From assembly GCF_021390515.1 (NCBI RefSeq), contig NZ_JAJUXI010000003.1, forward strand, positions 744,001 to 808,000: 64,000 bases of DNA, read 5' to 3'. Below are positions 50,772 to 60,529 of this stretch, piece after piece; positions within the stretch are counted from its first letter, which is position 1; each line of letters starts with the position of its first letter. The notes under the pieces are model-generated. The model made no database searches. It saw only the letters and a list, made by a program, of their open reading frames with translations, and had not been told where the DNA came from. The position numbers were made by a program, and so were the translations under genes. The DNA is from Dyadobacter sp. CY326. GTDB lineage: Bacteria > Bacteroidota > Bacteroidia > Cytophagales > Spirosomataceae.

Positions 50772-53700
50772 ATGAAAAACTTTTACCTCATTCTGGCCGG
50801 GGCGGCCATGCTTGCTTCCGGCGTCTTCATCAATCAAACCCAGCATCACCCGATTGCCCAGCTCCAAATGTCTGCATGGACGAGCGTAAATCAGGGAAGT
50901 AAACAAATCGCTAATGCTCCGTTTAAACAAAAAATAGCGCATAATGTCACATTTCTCGTGCCAACGGTCACTGCCACAAACACTTATGCGCTTACCAACG
51001 ACACTGGCCTGACGGGCGCATCCGCAGGTGATGAGCTTGAATATACGGTTACGATCTCCAACAGCGGCACAGATGCAGCAGGCGTCAGTTTTACAGACCA
51101 GATTGATGCTAATACAACACTTGTCGCCGGATCTGTTAAAGTAAGCCCTATTGCTCAAAATGACACTTACAACACCATTGGAAACGTCGGGATTGAGATT
51201 GCTGCGGGAGGCGGCGTGCTTGCCAATGATGTAAGTCCAAATGGCGCTACACTCAGTATATCAGGATCGGGGCCGATAGGAACCACCCAGGGAGGTGTGG
51301 TGACGCTGGACTACGCCACGGGCGCATTTACTTACGAGCCTGCTCCGGGGTTCACTGGTAACGACACTTTTACATACACCTTGGAAAACCAATCGGGGTT
51401 AACCTCTCAGGCAACGGTAACCATTACTTCCACCGGCGCGATATGGTTTGTAAATGCAGCAGCGAATGCCAGCGGTGAGAATGGAACATTAGCCGGCCCT
51501 TTCACTTCCCTGGCGGGCCTGCAAGCCATCAATGACGGCGGTGCGCTGCATCCGCAACCAGGTCATGCCATATTCTTATACACGGGAAACTACACAGGCC
51601 CGATCACATTACTTGATCAGCAAAAGCTCATTGGCCAGGGTGCAAGCGGAGCGCTTCTAACGATCGCAGGTTATGGCGCGCCAAGCGGAAACACCCAGCT
51701 TCCCTCGACGGGCGGAACCAGGCCAACATTAACAAGCTCCGGCGGTTCGAATGTGATCAACACTGCTGCTTCGAATACAATCCAGGGATTGAATGCGGGT
51801 AATTCGGGTGGCGCCAAAATTGCTGGCTCAGCGGCTGGAACACTGACGGTTAGCGAGGTAGGATTATCCGGTGAAGGCAGTGCGCTTAACCTGGCTAATG
51901 TCACTTTTGCAGCGGAATTCTCGGAAGTGTCCTCAAACGTTACCTCGGGATCAGTAAGCCCAATTGACATTTCATCCAGTGGGGGTTCCTTGAGAATTAA
52001 CGCGGGAACAATTTCGTCATCCAATGTCACGGCAATCGACATTGCCGGAAGCTCACTCGGGCTTAATGTGACATTGGCGGCGGTTTCCTGTAACAATGCA
52101 GCCAAAGGAATTTCCGTCTCGGGAACAACCGGAACATTTCAGATTACAGGCTCTGGAACAACTGCCGGTTCTGGCGGGACAATCCAAAATATTTCACAAC
52201 GCGGCATTGAATTCTCGAACGCTTCGGGTGTCACTTTGAACAATATGAACCTCACTAACGCCAACACATCAGACTCCGGCGGATGCGGCACATCAGATAA
52301 CTCCGGATGCAATGCGGCGGTTTATGCCAACAATGTAAATGCATTTAAACTTGAAAAAGTGAATATTGCCGGAAACACAACCCAGCATGGCATTAACCTT
52401 AGAGCTGTCAATGACTTGATTATCAATAACAGTTCTGTTGAGAAAGCTGGAAACTCTTCAATTGAAGGCGCCATTTATGCCACCAACACAACCGGAAACA
52501 GCTCGATTGCAAATTCGACTTTTGCCAACAGCACCATTGCAAATGCTCCTTCTGGAAGGGTTGCCTATTTTGGAAATACAAATACAAACCTGAATCTGCT
52601 GACGGTTAACAACGCTGATTTTACGGACTCGCCCAACAATGGCGGAATCCTGATTGAAGGTTACGGAAGCTCGCAAATGAAACTCAAAATTACTGGTGGA
52701 AGCCAGTTTTTACGCTGCCAGACACAGGGAATCAAAATGATATCCAATGACAACGCGCAGCTCGTGGGTGACATTCAGGGCGCTGTTGTAAACAACCTGG
52801 CGTTGGACGCGGTGACAAGACTAACATCAATCGGAATTGATTTTCAGTCAACAGGCACCTCATCATTGAATTACAACATTCTTAATAACAACATTCGAAG
52901 TAAAAATGGCCCCGGCATTAACCTGAAAGTTAGCAACAGCTCCACCCAGCAGGGAACTGTCGATGGCAATACAGTGGTGAGTGATGGAGGTGGTGGATCC
53001 GGGGTAAACCTTAACACGGAAGGTGTTGGTGCGAAAGGAATTGTAAAAATTAGCAACAACACGGTTTCAGGCATCGTCAATGATTTCGGCATTGCCTATT
53101 CAGGCTATTCTACGAGCAGCAGCACCAAAAGTGATGTGACCATCAGCGGGAATAATATCACCACCGGGCCCAATGCCTTTTATGATATTGATGTCAATCT
53201 GATTTCATCTCTTACAGACAATCAGGGCAAAGTTTGCGCTTACATTGCCAACAACACTGTGGCAGCAAATACCGGAATTGCATTGCGCTTACGTCCGGGT
53301 GCACCTGGAAATGAGATTATTGTGCAGGGTCCGGGCAATACACTTGCGGCTGTATGGAGTGCAAACGGAAATGTCCCATCCAATGCGTTTGTATTTCCAA
53401 CTGGCTCAGGAACGACAACTTATAACACCGGTCAAACCTGCGCCGTTCCGAATGTATCCACTTTACGGGTCGCCGCGGAAGAGGAAATGACATTAAATCA
53501 GCAGTCGTCGGATGCGCAGAACACTTCAAACGTTATTCAGCCAGAAGCCGAACGCGCGCAGCCTGTGACCACAAAGCAAGAAATAGAACATGTGCAACAA
53601 ACTGTGTCAGCGATTGACAAGCCAAATGGCAGAACAGCAGCTGCATTGGCGGGTGAAACCATTACAGTGAACGGAACCGGCAGCGGATTTGCACTGCCTG

Positions 53701-55730
53701 CCAATACAAATGTTGTGATCAAATTCAAGGTTACAATTAACAATGATATCCCTGTAACAACCTGCGAGGTTACGAATCAAGGATCGGTAACTGGCAATGA
53801 TTTCGCTGCTGTCCTAACGGATGATCCGGCAACAGTAGCAGCAAGTGATCCAACGATGACGGCCGTTGTTTCCGCTCCCGTAATCAGCGCTTGTCCCGCC
53901 AATCAGGTTGTTAGCCCGGACGCTGGAACCTGTACGGCATCTTTGTCTCTGCCTGCAACTGTTCAGGGCTGCCCCGCGCCAACGGTTGTTTACAGCGTCT
54001 CCGGAAGCCCGATCACATTTCCCTACAACTTCCCGGCCGGGCTCACGACGGTTGAAGTGAACGCCTCCAATGGAATTGGCACAGATGCAACCTGCTCATT
54101 TACAGTGACGGTAACGCCCACTCCTGTGCCGGTAATCTCGCAAGACCCGCAGGAACAAATGATATGCGCGGGCGAAAATGCATCATTCAGTGTAACCGCA
54201 ACTGGCACTATCACAACTTATCAGTGGCAGAAAAAACTTTCTGGTGGCGCATTTGCAAACATTGATGCCAGTGTAAATGCAAGCGCGGCCACAGCAACAT
54301 TGGAGCTGACAAATGTTGCGGCAACAGATAACCAATCGGAATATCAATGCATAGTTTCCAATCCCTGCAATAGCGTAACGTCCTCAGCAGCGACATTAAC
54401 TGTCAATGAAATTACTGCGTCGACAATTTCAGGCACCGCGACCGTTAATCAGGGTGCAGCTGCTCCCATAGTAACTTTCGGTGCAACCGGGGGGACCTTG
54501 CCTTACACATTTACTTACAAAATTAACGACGGAACGCCGGCCACCATTAGCACTTCCGGAGCGGCAACGACGGTTAATATCTCGCAGTCAGCCGCAAATG
54601 TGGGAGTCTTTACCTATGAGCTTATCAGTGTAACCGATGCGCAGGGCTGCACATTGACGCCAGCGTCCGCACAGACAGCAGTTGTTACAGTTGCCAATGG
54701 TCTTTCAGCTTCGATATCCGAAGGCAGCCCAGCATGTGTGGGTGCCACATCGCCGCAGGTTACCTTTACTGCGGTTAATGGCGTCGCTCCGTTTACTTTT
54801 ACGTACAAACTAAATGGCGGCCCTGACGTGCAACTCAGCACAACCGGGGCTAACATGGCCGCCAGTATTTCTGTGCCTACCACGGCTGCGGGCAGTTTTT
54901 CCTATGAGCTTGTCAATGTCAGTGGAGCCGGAGATGCAAGCGCATCTGTTTCCGGACAAACCGCTGTGATCGTCGTGAATGATGTTCCGACGATAGCTCT
55001 GAGCGGAGATCAATACATCTGCTCAGCAGACCTGAACACTTATTCCGTGACTTTCACTGCCACCTCAGGAGCCATAGTGACAACGGATAAAGGAACGGTT
55101 TCCGGCAATTCCGTGGCGGATATCCCTAGTAACCAGACAGCCGTTTTAACCGTTACAAAAGATGGCTGTTCCAGCACATTATCGGTTTTCCGTGACTGCT
55201 CACTTCCTGTTACACTAATCGATTTTTCCGCCGCGCGCCAGGAAACTGCGGTGGTGTTGAAATGGAGGACAAGTGAAGAAACAAATAGCGAAAGATTTGA
55301 CATTGAGCGCAGTGCTGACGGAAAATACTGGGAAGCAATTGGCGCAAACAAATCCAGCGGTGAGAGCGCAGCCATATTGCATTACACATTCACCGACGAA
55401 AAACCGAATACAGCAGATAATTTTTACCGGTTGAAGATGATCGACAAAGACCAGACATTCGCTTACAGCCGGATCGTGTTTGTGGGTGGCTTGGATGGCC
55501 ACAATCTGGAAATTTACCCAAACCCAGTCGCGGATCTGTTAACTATAAAAACGAATGACCAGATCAGTTCAGTCGAACTGCATACTGTCAAAGGCATACT
55601 CGTTCACAAGTCACAAGGTGTTGTTTCCAAAACTGTATCAGTTGGCAATCTACCCGTCGGGATCTATGTGCTGTCAATTTATTACAAAGGCGGAAAAACA
55701 GATCGCCAGAAAGTGCTCATTATTAGGTAA
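50772..55730 (+). CDS. Giant T9SS surface adhesin with beta-helix
   Basis: The protein has 1652 residues. A hydrophobic leader (about 1-22) is followed by a DUF11-like repeat (about 70-128), a cadherin/VCBS-like Ig domain (131-220), a right-handed parallel beta-helix (about 225-880) with many Asn/Gly turns (NNSSVEKAGNSSIEGAIYAT), a second DUF11-like segment (960-1030), an HYR domain (1036-1115), an Ig-like domain (1118-1215), two SprB-like repeats (1217-1405), a fibronectin-like domain (about 1475-1560, LPVTLIDFSAARQETAVVLK) and a T9SS type A sorting domain (1575-1652: LEIYPNPVADLLTIKTND, LPVGIYVLSI). It is probably exported and anchored at the cell surface. The terminator just upstream leaves only 17 bases before its start. 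Confidence 0.9.
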   Translation: MKNFYLILAGAAMLASGVFINQTQHHPIAQLQMSAWTSVNQGSKQIANAPFKQKIAHNVTFLVPTVTATNTYALTNDTGLTGASAGDELEYTVTISNSGTDAAGVSFTDQIDANTTLVAGSVKVSPIAQNDTYNTIGNVGIEIAAGGGVLANDVSPNGATLSISGSGPIGTTQGGVVTLDYATGAFTYEPAPGFTGNDTFTYTLENQSGLTSQATVTITSTGAIWFVNAAANASGENGTLAGPFTSLAGLQAINDGGALHPQPGHAIFLYTGNYTGPITLLDQQKLIGQGASGALLTIAGYGAPSGNTQLPSTGGTRPTLTSSGGSNVINTAASNTIQGLNAGNSGGAKIAGSAAGTLTVSEVGLSGEGSALNLANVTFAAEFSEVSSNVTSGSVSPIDISSSGGSLRINAGTISSSNVTAIDIAGSSLGLNVTLAAVSCNNAAKGISVSGTTGTFQITGSGTTAGSGGTIQNISQRGIEFSNASGVTLNNMNLTNANTSDSGGCGTSDNSGCNAAVYANNVNAFKLEKVNIAGNTTQHGINLRAVNDLIINNSSVEKAGNSSIEGAIYATNTTGNSSIANSTFANSTIANAPSGRVAYFGNTNTNLNLLTVNNADFTDSPNNGGILIEGYGSSQMKLKITGGSQFLRCQTQGIKMISNDNAQLVGDIQGAVVNNLALDAVTRLTSIGIDFQSTGTSSLNYNILNNNIRSKNGPGINLKVSNSSTQQGTVDGNTVVSDGGGGSGVNLNTEGVGAKGIVKISNNTVSGIVNDFGIAYSGYSTSSSTKSDVTISGNNITTGPNAFYDIDVNLISSLTDNQGKVCAYIANNTVAANTGIALRLRPGAPGNEIIVQGPGNTLAAVWSANGNVPSNAFVFPTGSGTTTYNTGQTCAVPNVSTLRVAAEEEMTLNQQSSDAQNTSNVIQPEAERAQPVTTKQEIEHVQQTVSAIDKPNGRTAAALAGETITVNGTGSGFALPANTNVVIKFKVTINNDIPVTTCEVTNQGSVTGNDFAAVLTDDPATVAASDPTMTAVVSAPVISACPANQVVSPDAGTCTASLSLPATVQGCPAPTVVYSVSGSPITFPYNFPAGLTTVEVNASNGIGTDATCSFTVTVTPTPVPVISQDPQEQMICAGENASFSVTATGTITTYQWQKKLSGGAFANIDASVNASAATATLELTNVAATDNQSEYQCIVSNPCNSVTSSAATLTVNEITASTISGTATVNQGAAAPIVTFGATGGTLPYTFTYKINDGTPATISTSGAATTVNISQSAANVGVFTYELISVTDAQGCTLTPASAQTAVVTVANGLSASISEGSPACVGATSPQVTFTAVNGVAPFTFTYKLNGGPDVQLSTTGANMAASISVPTTAAGSFSYELVNVSGAGDASASVSGQTAVIVVNDVPTIALSGDQYICSADLNTYSVTFTATSGAIVTTDKGTVSGNSVADIPSNQTAVLTVTKDGCSSTLSVFRDCSLPVTLIDFSAARQETAVVLKWRTSEETNSERFDIERSADGKYWEAIGANKSSGESAAILHYTFTDEKPNTADNFYRLKMIDKDQTFAYSRIVFVGGLDGHNLEIYPNPVADLLTIKTNDQISSVELHTVKGILVHKSQGVVSKTVSVGNLPVGIYVLSIYYKGGKTDRQKVLIIR

Positions 55731-55772
55731 CCAAAATACCAATAACAGCTGCAAAGCGAAAAAAAGACATGC

Positions 55773-56300
55773 TTAAATTTGATTAGCGCGCTGAGCCCGG
55801 TATAGTTCCGGGCTCAGCACATTTATATTGGTACACCCGGTAGGTATTGGCTTGCAAATAAGTATTTCCCCCCCGCCTAAAAGGTAAAATGTGGTATAGT
55901 TGTTAGCCGATTCGCACCGGATAATTTCACTTGTTTTTGCGAAGCGCGTCTCTTTGGTCGTTGGTAATGCAATGCGTTGCTCGGCGGGTTTATCATGATC
56001 CTTCAAAAAATGCATCAGGTTGCTAAGCAATTGATTTTCCTCTTTTAAGGAAAATTGCTTGTAAGCTCGCAGAACAGCATCTTGTAATTCTTCAATCGAA
56101 ACAGGTTTCAGCAAGTAGTCAATCGCCGAGAGCCGCATTGCCTGGATCGCATACTGATCGTAAGCGGTCACGAAAATAACCTCAAAATCAATATGTGAGA
56201 GACTACGCAACCAATCAAACCCACTTTGTACTGGCATATGTATATCCAGAAACACCAGATCGGGTTTGTGGTTATAGAGCAGGTTGCTAGCGGATCGGTA
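55773..56300 (-). pseudogene. Doubly truncated LytTR response regulator
   Basis: The frame opens without a proper start after a stop at 56301-56303. It begins in mid-receiver (SNLLYNHKPDLVFLDIHMPV), so about 40-45 residues including the acidic pair are missing. The phospho-acceptor Asp and the YLLKPV segment remain. The LytTR domain (TKETRFAKTSEIIRCESANN, then ILICKPI) breaks after KPI and continues into unrelated residues encoded by the terminator hairpin of the adhesin. A complete LytTR domain needs about 50 more residues. It is therefore dead. Confidence 0.75.
55790..55818. terminator. GC-rich hairpin after the adhesin gene
   Basis: A perfect 11-base stem (55790-55800 with 55808-55818) with a seven-base loop lies 60 bases after the adhesin stop. 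The following T run is weak. The truncated LytTR frame on the other strand reads through it. Confidence 0.65.
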
Positions 56301-56951
56301 TCAGCAGCCGCTCGTGAAGAGAAATTTCACTCTTTTGGCTATGAACGAGTGAATCCCGGGTCAATCGGGCAAAGTCAGATAAATAGGCATTCGCCCCTTG
56401 AATATCCTGTTTATTGATGAGCGCCTGGATAGAGCTGAGCGCATTGAATACGAAATATGGGTTCAACTGGGCATAAATGGTCTTTAATTCAAGCTGTAAC
56501 CGGGATTTATCCATGTTCCCCTGGTTAATTTTGCTTCGCTGCCAGGCAAATAATACTACCAAACTCACAAAAACTAATGATAAGACGCCGGCTAAGATCT
56601 GGAAAAACATGGTCTCATACCACGCAGGTTTAACCTGGAAGGCATATTCGGTAATGCACTTGCGGTATCAAACACAGTCCGGGCAATCATTTCCTTCGGT
56701 CGTAATCGGAGAAAACCCTGATCCTTCTGCAATGTCTCAAAATGCTTGCTTCGCCCATGTATTTCCCAGAATGAATTATTATCTTTCCTCACAGCAACAA
56801 TCAACCCGGGTGTCGATGGTTTATTGCTGTTTTTTAGAAAACTGTGGGAATATTCATCCCATTTGATTTGCGCATTTACAGAAGTCACGCCAAATATGGC
56901 CGCGACAAATAACGAGATCCCTTTTTTCATGTTGCTAATTTTTAACAACAA
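56287..56951 (-). pseudogene. Collapsed LytS-type sensor histidine kinase
   Basis: Two minus-strand frames hold pieces of one kinase. The first (56951 to about 56660) has a signal peptide and a sensor front (IKWDEYSHSFLKNSNKPSTP, then KDQGFLRLRPKEMIARTVFD). After a junction with a frame change the second (about 56674-56287) has TEYAFQVKPAWYETMFFQIL, a membrane segment and a His_kinase front LELKTIYAQLNPYFVFNALS. Most of the sensor part and the whole ATPase domain are missing, and the H-box His is Tyr (NPYFVFN). The residue ISLHE..LLIPIR is joined directly to the mid-receiver of the regulator remnant. Confidence 0.75.
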
Positions 56952-57043
56952 ATGAACCTATTTAAAGAATACTTTTAAGTAGGATTGTGAATGCTGCAAA
57001 ATTCACTGTGAATTCTGCTTACCACAGACTGTATGGCTTAAAA

Positions 57044-57074
57044 TTGTAAGATTGAAGATTCCCCACTTTATTTG
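57044..57074 (+). promoter_or_regulatory. Candidate Bacteroidota promoter for the esterase gene
   Basis: A TTG at 57044-57046 is followed after 20 bases by TTTATTTG at 57067-57074, one mismatch from the -7 consensus. It lies 77 bases before the esterase ATG. Confidence 0.45.
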
Positions 57075-57151
57075 CTTTTATTTTCAAAAGTAATTGCAAT
57101 TGTGAGGTAGAGAAAAAAAAATCGACGCCCCCATCAATTTAATCATACTCA

Positions 57152-58021
57152 ATGAAATTGCTTACCTGTTCTTTTCGATGGCTGACAAGTCTGTTTTTAG
57201 TTGTCGCTTTTCAGGCACAATCTCAGAATATGCAGGCCTATACATTTCCATCAAGTGAGGTGGTGTCGATTCACTCCAAACTTTTAAACGAAGAGCGCAA
57301 GATGTATGTGCATCGCCCGAAAGTAGACTCCGCGGATGGAAACAAACGATTTCCAGTGATATACGTATTGGATGGGGATAATCATTTTGCATTGCTTGCT
57401 CAGTATGTCGATTATCTGAGTCGGCCCGACGTTTTAGCGATGCCGGAGACAATCGTCGTTGGCATCCCGAATACAAAACGAACCAGAGACCTTACCCCAA
57501 CCAACAGCTTGCTCAACTACGAGGGCAAGCCAGACGGCAGTTCGTATGCAGGCAGTGGCGGGAACGAAAAATTTTTGCAATTCATCCAGACCGAATTGAT
57601 GCCAATGGTCGACAAAAATTATAAAACAGGGCCCTACAAAATATTTGCCGGGCACTCCTTTGGGGGCCTTTCAGTGCTTAATTGTCTGTTGACCCATCCC
57701 GATCTGTTTGATGCGTATGTTTCCATAAGCCCATCCCTTTGGTGGGACAAGGAGTATCTGTTGAGAATGACCGATGAAACACTAAAAAACGGTGCAGCAT
57801 TAGACAAAATATTTTTTTACAGTGACGGAAACGAAGGGGGGAATAATTCTTTTTTTCATAAGAATTTATTGCAGCTTGATGCAACAATTGCTAAAAAGAA
57901 GCTGAAAGGATTTGATTATCTCTACAAACATTACCCCACCGAAACCCACATGACCGAACCCGTTGTGGCTTATTTCGATGCGCTGCGATTCATTTTTAAA
58001 GACTGGGAAAAAAGTCGCTAA
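57152..58021 (+). CDS. Secreted alpha/beta esterase (esterase D / enterochelin esterase-like)
   Basis: The protein has 289 residues. A signal peptide ends near FQAQSQ (residue 25). The fold is of the Putative_esterase (PF00756) family, with FPVIYVLDGDNHF (about 66-78), nucleophile motif GHSFGG (about 169-174), and a His in YPTETHMTEP (about 266-275). The family hydrolyses acyl groups from sugars, feruloyl esters or siderophores. The substrate is unknown. It is transcribed alone and a strong hairpin follows. Confidence 0.9.
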   Translation: MKLLTCSFRWLTSLFLVVAFQAQSQNMQAYTFPSSEVVSIHSKLLNEERKMYVHRPKVDSADGNKRFPVIYVLDGDNHFALLAQYVDYLSRPDVLAMPETIVVGIPNTKRTRDLTPTNSLLNYEGKPDGSSYAGSGGNEKFLQFIQTELMPMVDKNYKTGPYKIFAGHSFGGLSVLNCLLTHPDLFDAYVSISPSLWWDKEYLLRMTDETLKNGAALDKIFFYSDGNEGGNNSFFHKNLLQLDATIAKKKLKGFDYLYKHYPTETHMTEPVVAYFDALRFIFKDWEKSR

Positions 58022-58042
58022 GGATTCTCACAAATGCAAATG

Positions 58043-58091
58043 AAAAGGGCTATTAGCCAGAGCCAGCAGCTCAGTGGTTAATAGCCCTTTT
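58043..58091. terminator. Bidirectional terminator after the esterase gene
   Basis: A 13-base stem (58043-58055 with 58079-58091) with A4 at one end and T4 at the other lies between two convergent genes and can work in both directions. Confidence 0.85.
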
Positions 58092-58099
58092 GCCTTCAA

Positions 58100-58534
58100 T
58101 TATTTTGGTAAAATTGTAAATTTCTTTTCACCATAAAAGACGTATTTGTCGGCGGTTATGACGTAAGCCCGGTAGTAGATCGCGCCATAGTATGGAAATT
58201 TAGCATGTGATTGTTTTACTTCACCAAGGATCGCGGGATATGGTGCGGTAAATTTTTCGAGAAGAACTCCAGGGTTATCGATGTAAATCTCATCATTCGG
58301 TACATCTGTGGTATATGGAATGTATGAAATTCCATATTCTACAATTCCTTTGCTTCCCAGATCTTTGAAGCTGAGCCGAAAGTTCATATCAATTCCATCA
58401 TTAAGTCCAACTCCGCCTGCATAACCTGTTTCAATGACAGGATCGTTACTCGGAATAGAATGATCTACGCAGGAAAAAGTGATGATTGAAAATACCATCA
58501 TTAAAAGACAAACGGGCAATAAAATTTTGGCCAT
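58100..58534 (-). CDS. Small unrecognised lipoprotein
   Basis: The protein has about 144 residues from the ATG at 58534. The frame runs up to 58627, but the extra 31 residues look like untranslated sequence. A leader with a Cys (TFSC, residue about 22) marks a lipoprotein. The mature part is beta-rich (GGVGLNDGIDMNFRLSFKDL, YGAIYYRAYVITADKYVFYG), similar in style to small Ig-like/DUF domains. The family is unknown to me. Confidence 0.65.
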   Translation of the reverse strand: MAKILLPVCLLMMVFSIITFSCVDHSIPSNDPVIETGYAGGVGLNDGIDMNFRLSFKDLGSKGIVEYGISYIPYTTDVPNDEIYIDNPGVLLEKFTAPYPAILGEVKQSHAKFPYYGAIYYRAYVITADKYVFYGEKKFTILPK

Positions 58535-58627
58535 TAAAAGGATTGTTAAAATGAAAGAATATTGAGTTTTGACAAGTCGCCGCGCTTTACGGAGCCTCCC
58601 AAGGAAAGTTAAATGTGTCACTGGCAA

Positions 58628-58933
58628 AAAGAGCCCACAAATTATCTAACGGTCACTTATTGGATGTGAACGTATTTGGCAAACCGTATTCAGGGCTTTA
58701 CTCCGGCAGCTCTGCGAAAGGATTTTGTGACGATTGCAGATCTTTTTCATCAGGAACAAAAGAGTAAAAGCAAAAAAAAGAATCTCAATTTTTCATGGCT
58801 ATTGATGATTTCGGGTAAAAGCTCATGACTAATTGATAAAGTTACGCCGACTGATGCTTAGGGCTGGCTTTTCATTCCGAATAGTGTAAATTAGTCCCTG
58901 ATGATCCCAGAACTATCTGATAATTGTTAATAA
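58628..58933. other. Intergenic region between lipoprotein and Crp/Fnr genes
   Basis: This divergent stretch must hold the promoters of both genes. A 52-codon plus-strand frame at 58670-58828 (RIQGFTPAALRKDFVTIADL) has protein-like content, but no start codon and no family. Nothing else was found. Confidence 0.35.
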
Positions 58934-59503
58934 ATGGTTGACCCGCTAAGCAAGCACATTATATCCCGCCTGGGAGATGACATTGAGCACTTAGACAAAG
59001 TCCTGAGCTTTTTTAAACGCATTGAGGCCAAGCGGGGCCAGCAACTTTTACAGGAAGGTGAGATATGCAAATACGTTTACTTCGTTGCAAAGGGATGTTT
59101 ACAAGTTTATGTCTACGATCGGAATTTCAATGAAACCACAAGGGACATCGTCATAGAAGACAATTGGTGTTCTGAATTGGTGAGCTTTGGAAGCGGAAAA
59201 CCGGCTACGGAAAATATCCAGGCTGTCGAGCCTTGCGAGCTTTTTGCAATTGCCCGAAATGATTTTCAGCAGTTAATAGAAACAGTCCCGCAATTTGACA
59301 AAGTCTACAAACAAATCCTGGAAGCATCTTATGCCAACTCCGTTTACCGGATCAATACATTCGTCTCCCTTACGGCACTGGAAAGGATCAAATGGCTAAT
59401 GCAAAACCGGCCCACATTGATGAGCCGGCTTTCAAGCAAATTAATTGCCTCTTATCTAGGCATCAACAAAGATGTTTTCAGCAGACTGAAAGCCAAGTTA
59501 TAA
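58934..59503 (+). CDS. Crp/Fnr-family transcriptional regulator
   Basis: This 189-residue regulator has a cNMP-binding-like beta-roll (about 30-120: AKRGQQLLQEGEICKYVYFV) and a short C-terminal HTH (LSSKLIASYLGINKDVFSRL) at about 165-186. The phosphate-binding Arg of the cAMP site is not clear. A YciI gene and a DoxX-like gene follow on the same strand within 80 and 12 bases, so they form a probable operon and a plausible target. Confidence 0.9.
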   Translation: MVDPLSKHIISRLGDDIEHLDKVLSFFKRIEAKRGQQLLQEGEICKYVYFVAKGCLQVYVYDRNFNETTRDIVIEDNWCSELVSFGSGKPATENIQAVEPCELFAIARNDFQQLIETVPQFDKVYKQILEASYANSVYRINTFVSLTALERIKWLMQNRPTLMSRLSSKLIASYLGINKDVFSRLKAKL

Positions 59504-59581
59504 AACATCGACTTTTGTCATCATCGATAAGATTTTGTTTGCAGAAATTTGATTCATTAACAACAATCAAATCTTCAAGCA

Positions 59582-59935
59582 ATGAAAGAATATCTCTTAT
59601 TATTCAGAAATGCAAGTGCTGAAAACGCCTATCTGTCGACTTCACAGGAAATGGCCGAAGACATGCCCAAATGGCAAGCCTGGATTGGCAGTATCGCCAT
59701 GCAGGGCAAGTTGGTGCACACCGCCCCCATGGAATACAACGGAACAATCGTAAGTTGCGCCGGTGACACTGACAACCCTTATAAAGAAACAAACAGCGTG
59801 TTGGTTTCCGGTTTTTTAATCTGTAAAGCGGATAATTTACACCAGGTGCAGGAGTGGTCCAAAACTTGTCCGATCCTGCATTACCCAAGCAGCTCGGTAG
59901 AAATCCGCCCCCTGATTCCATTTCCAACAAATTAA
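59582..59935 (+). CDS. YciI-like protein
   Basis: The protein has 117 residues and a YCII-type ferredoxin-like fold (MKEYLLLFRNASAENAYLST, DMPKWQAWIGSIAMQGKLVH, SGFLICKADNLHQVQEWSKT). The family is often linked to ECF sigma factors or to chlorinated-aromatic degradation as DGPF proteins, but the activity is largely unknown. It has no leader. The start follows the regulator by 78 bases, and the next gene begins after 11 bases. Confidence 0.88.
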   Translation: MKEYLLLFRNASAENAYLSTSQEMAEDMPKWQAWIGSIAMQGKLVHTAPMEYNGTIVSCAGDTDNPYKETNSVLVSGFLICKADNLHQVQEWSKTCPILHYPSSSVEIRPLIPFPTN

Positions 59936-59946
59936 TCCGCTGACAG

Positions 59947-60363
59947 ATGGATAAAATTCTAAACCTGGGGAGATACATTTTCCCATTGTCGTTTCTGCTG
60001 TATGTCGGCTTGCATTTAGGCAAACCACAAGTGGGGGCTTCATTCGTTCCCGACTATATTCCATTCCCGCTTTTCTGGAATTATTTTACGTTGCTATGCA
60101 TCATTGCCTTTATTATCAGCGCGGTAGTCTGCAAGTACGACAAGCTAAGTTATACATTGATGGCTGTGTATGTAATCCTGATGGCAGTGCTGGTCCACAT
60201 GCCCCGCGCGATGGGTCACGAACTGGATGCCGGTTTAATGTCCGCAAATTTGGACAGGGAAAAAGAGCTAGAAATGGTCAATATTTTTAGAAATATCATG
60301 GTGGCGGGTGCACTGCTGGCCTTTGCGAGGTTTGTAGCAAAAGACAAAAGAGTGATTGGTTAA
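59947..60363 (+). CDS. Small four-helix membrane protein (DoxX-like)
   Basis: The protein has 138 residues. Four hydrophobic segments are visible at about 9-24, 42-62, 68-85 and 112-128. The layout and the spacing of the helices resemble the DoxX/DUF417 type of inner-membrane proteins, and the segment MPRAMGHELDAGL fits this family. It is possibly part of a thiol or oxidative-stress system, but this is inference. It follows YciI by 11 bases. Confidence 0.7.
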   Translation: MDKILNLGRYIFPLSFLLYVGLHLGKPQVGASFVPDYIPFPLFWNYFTLLCIIAFIISAVVCKYDKLSYTLMAVYVILMAVLVHMPRAMGHELDAGLMSANLDREKELEMVNIFRNIMVAGALLAFARFVAKDKRVIG

Positions 60364-60529
60364 CAATGAGCCCCTACTCTGACCACCGCACAATTTACTG
60401 ATTGACTGTCTGAAATCGAATATCAAACTGAATTTTTCGCTTGCATTGTGCTGGTTCGCATGACCCACCGATTGTTTCAAGTGCCAATGGCGGTTACGCA
60501 AGACAGATGGTATCTTCCACTGAATGATA

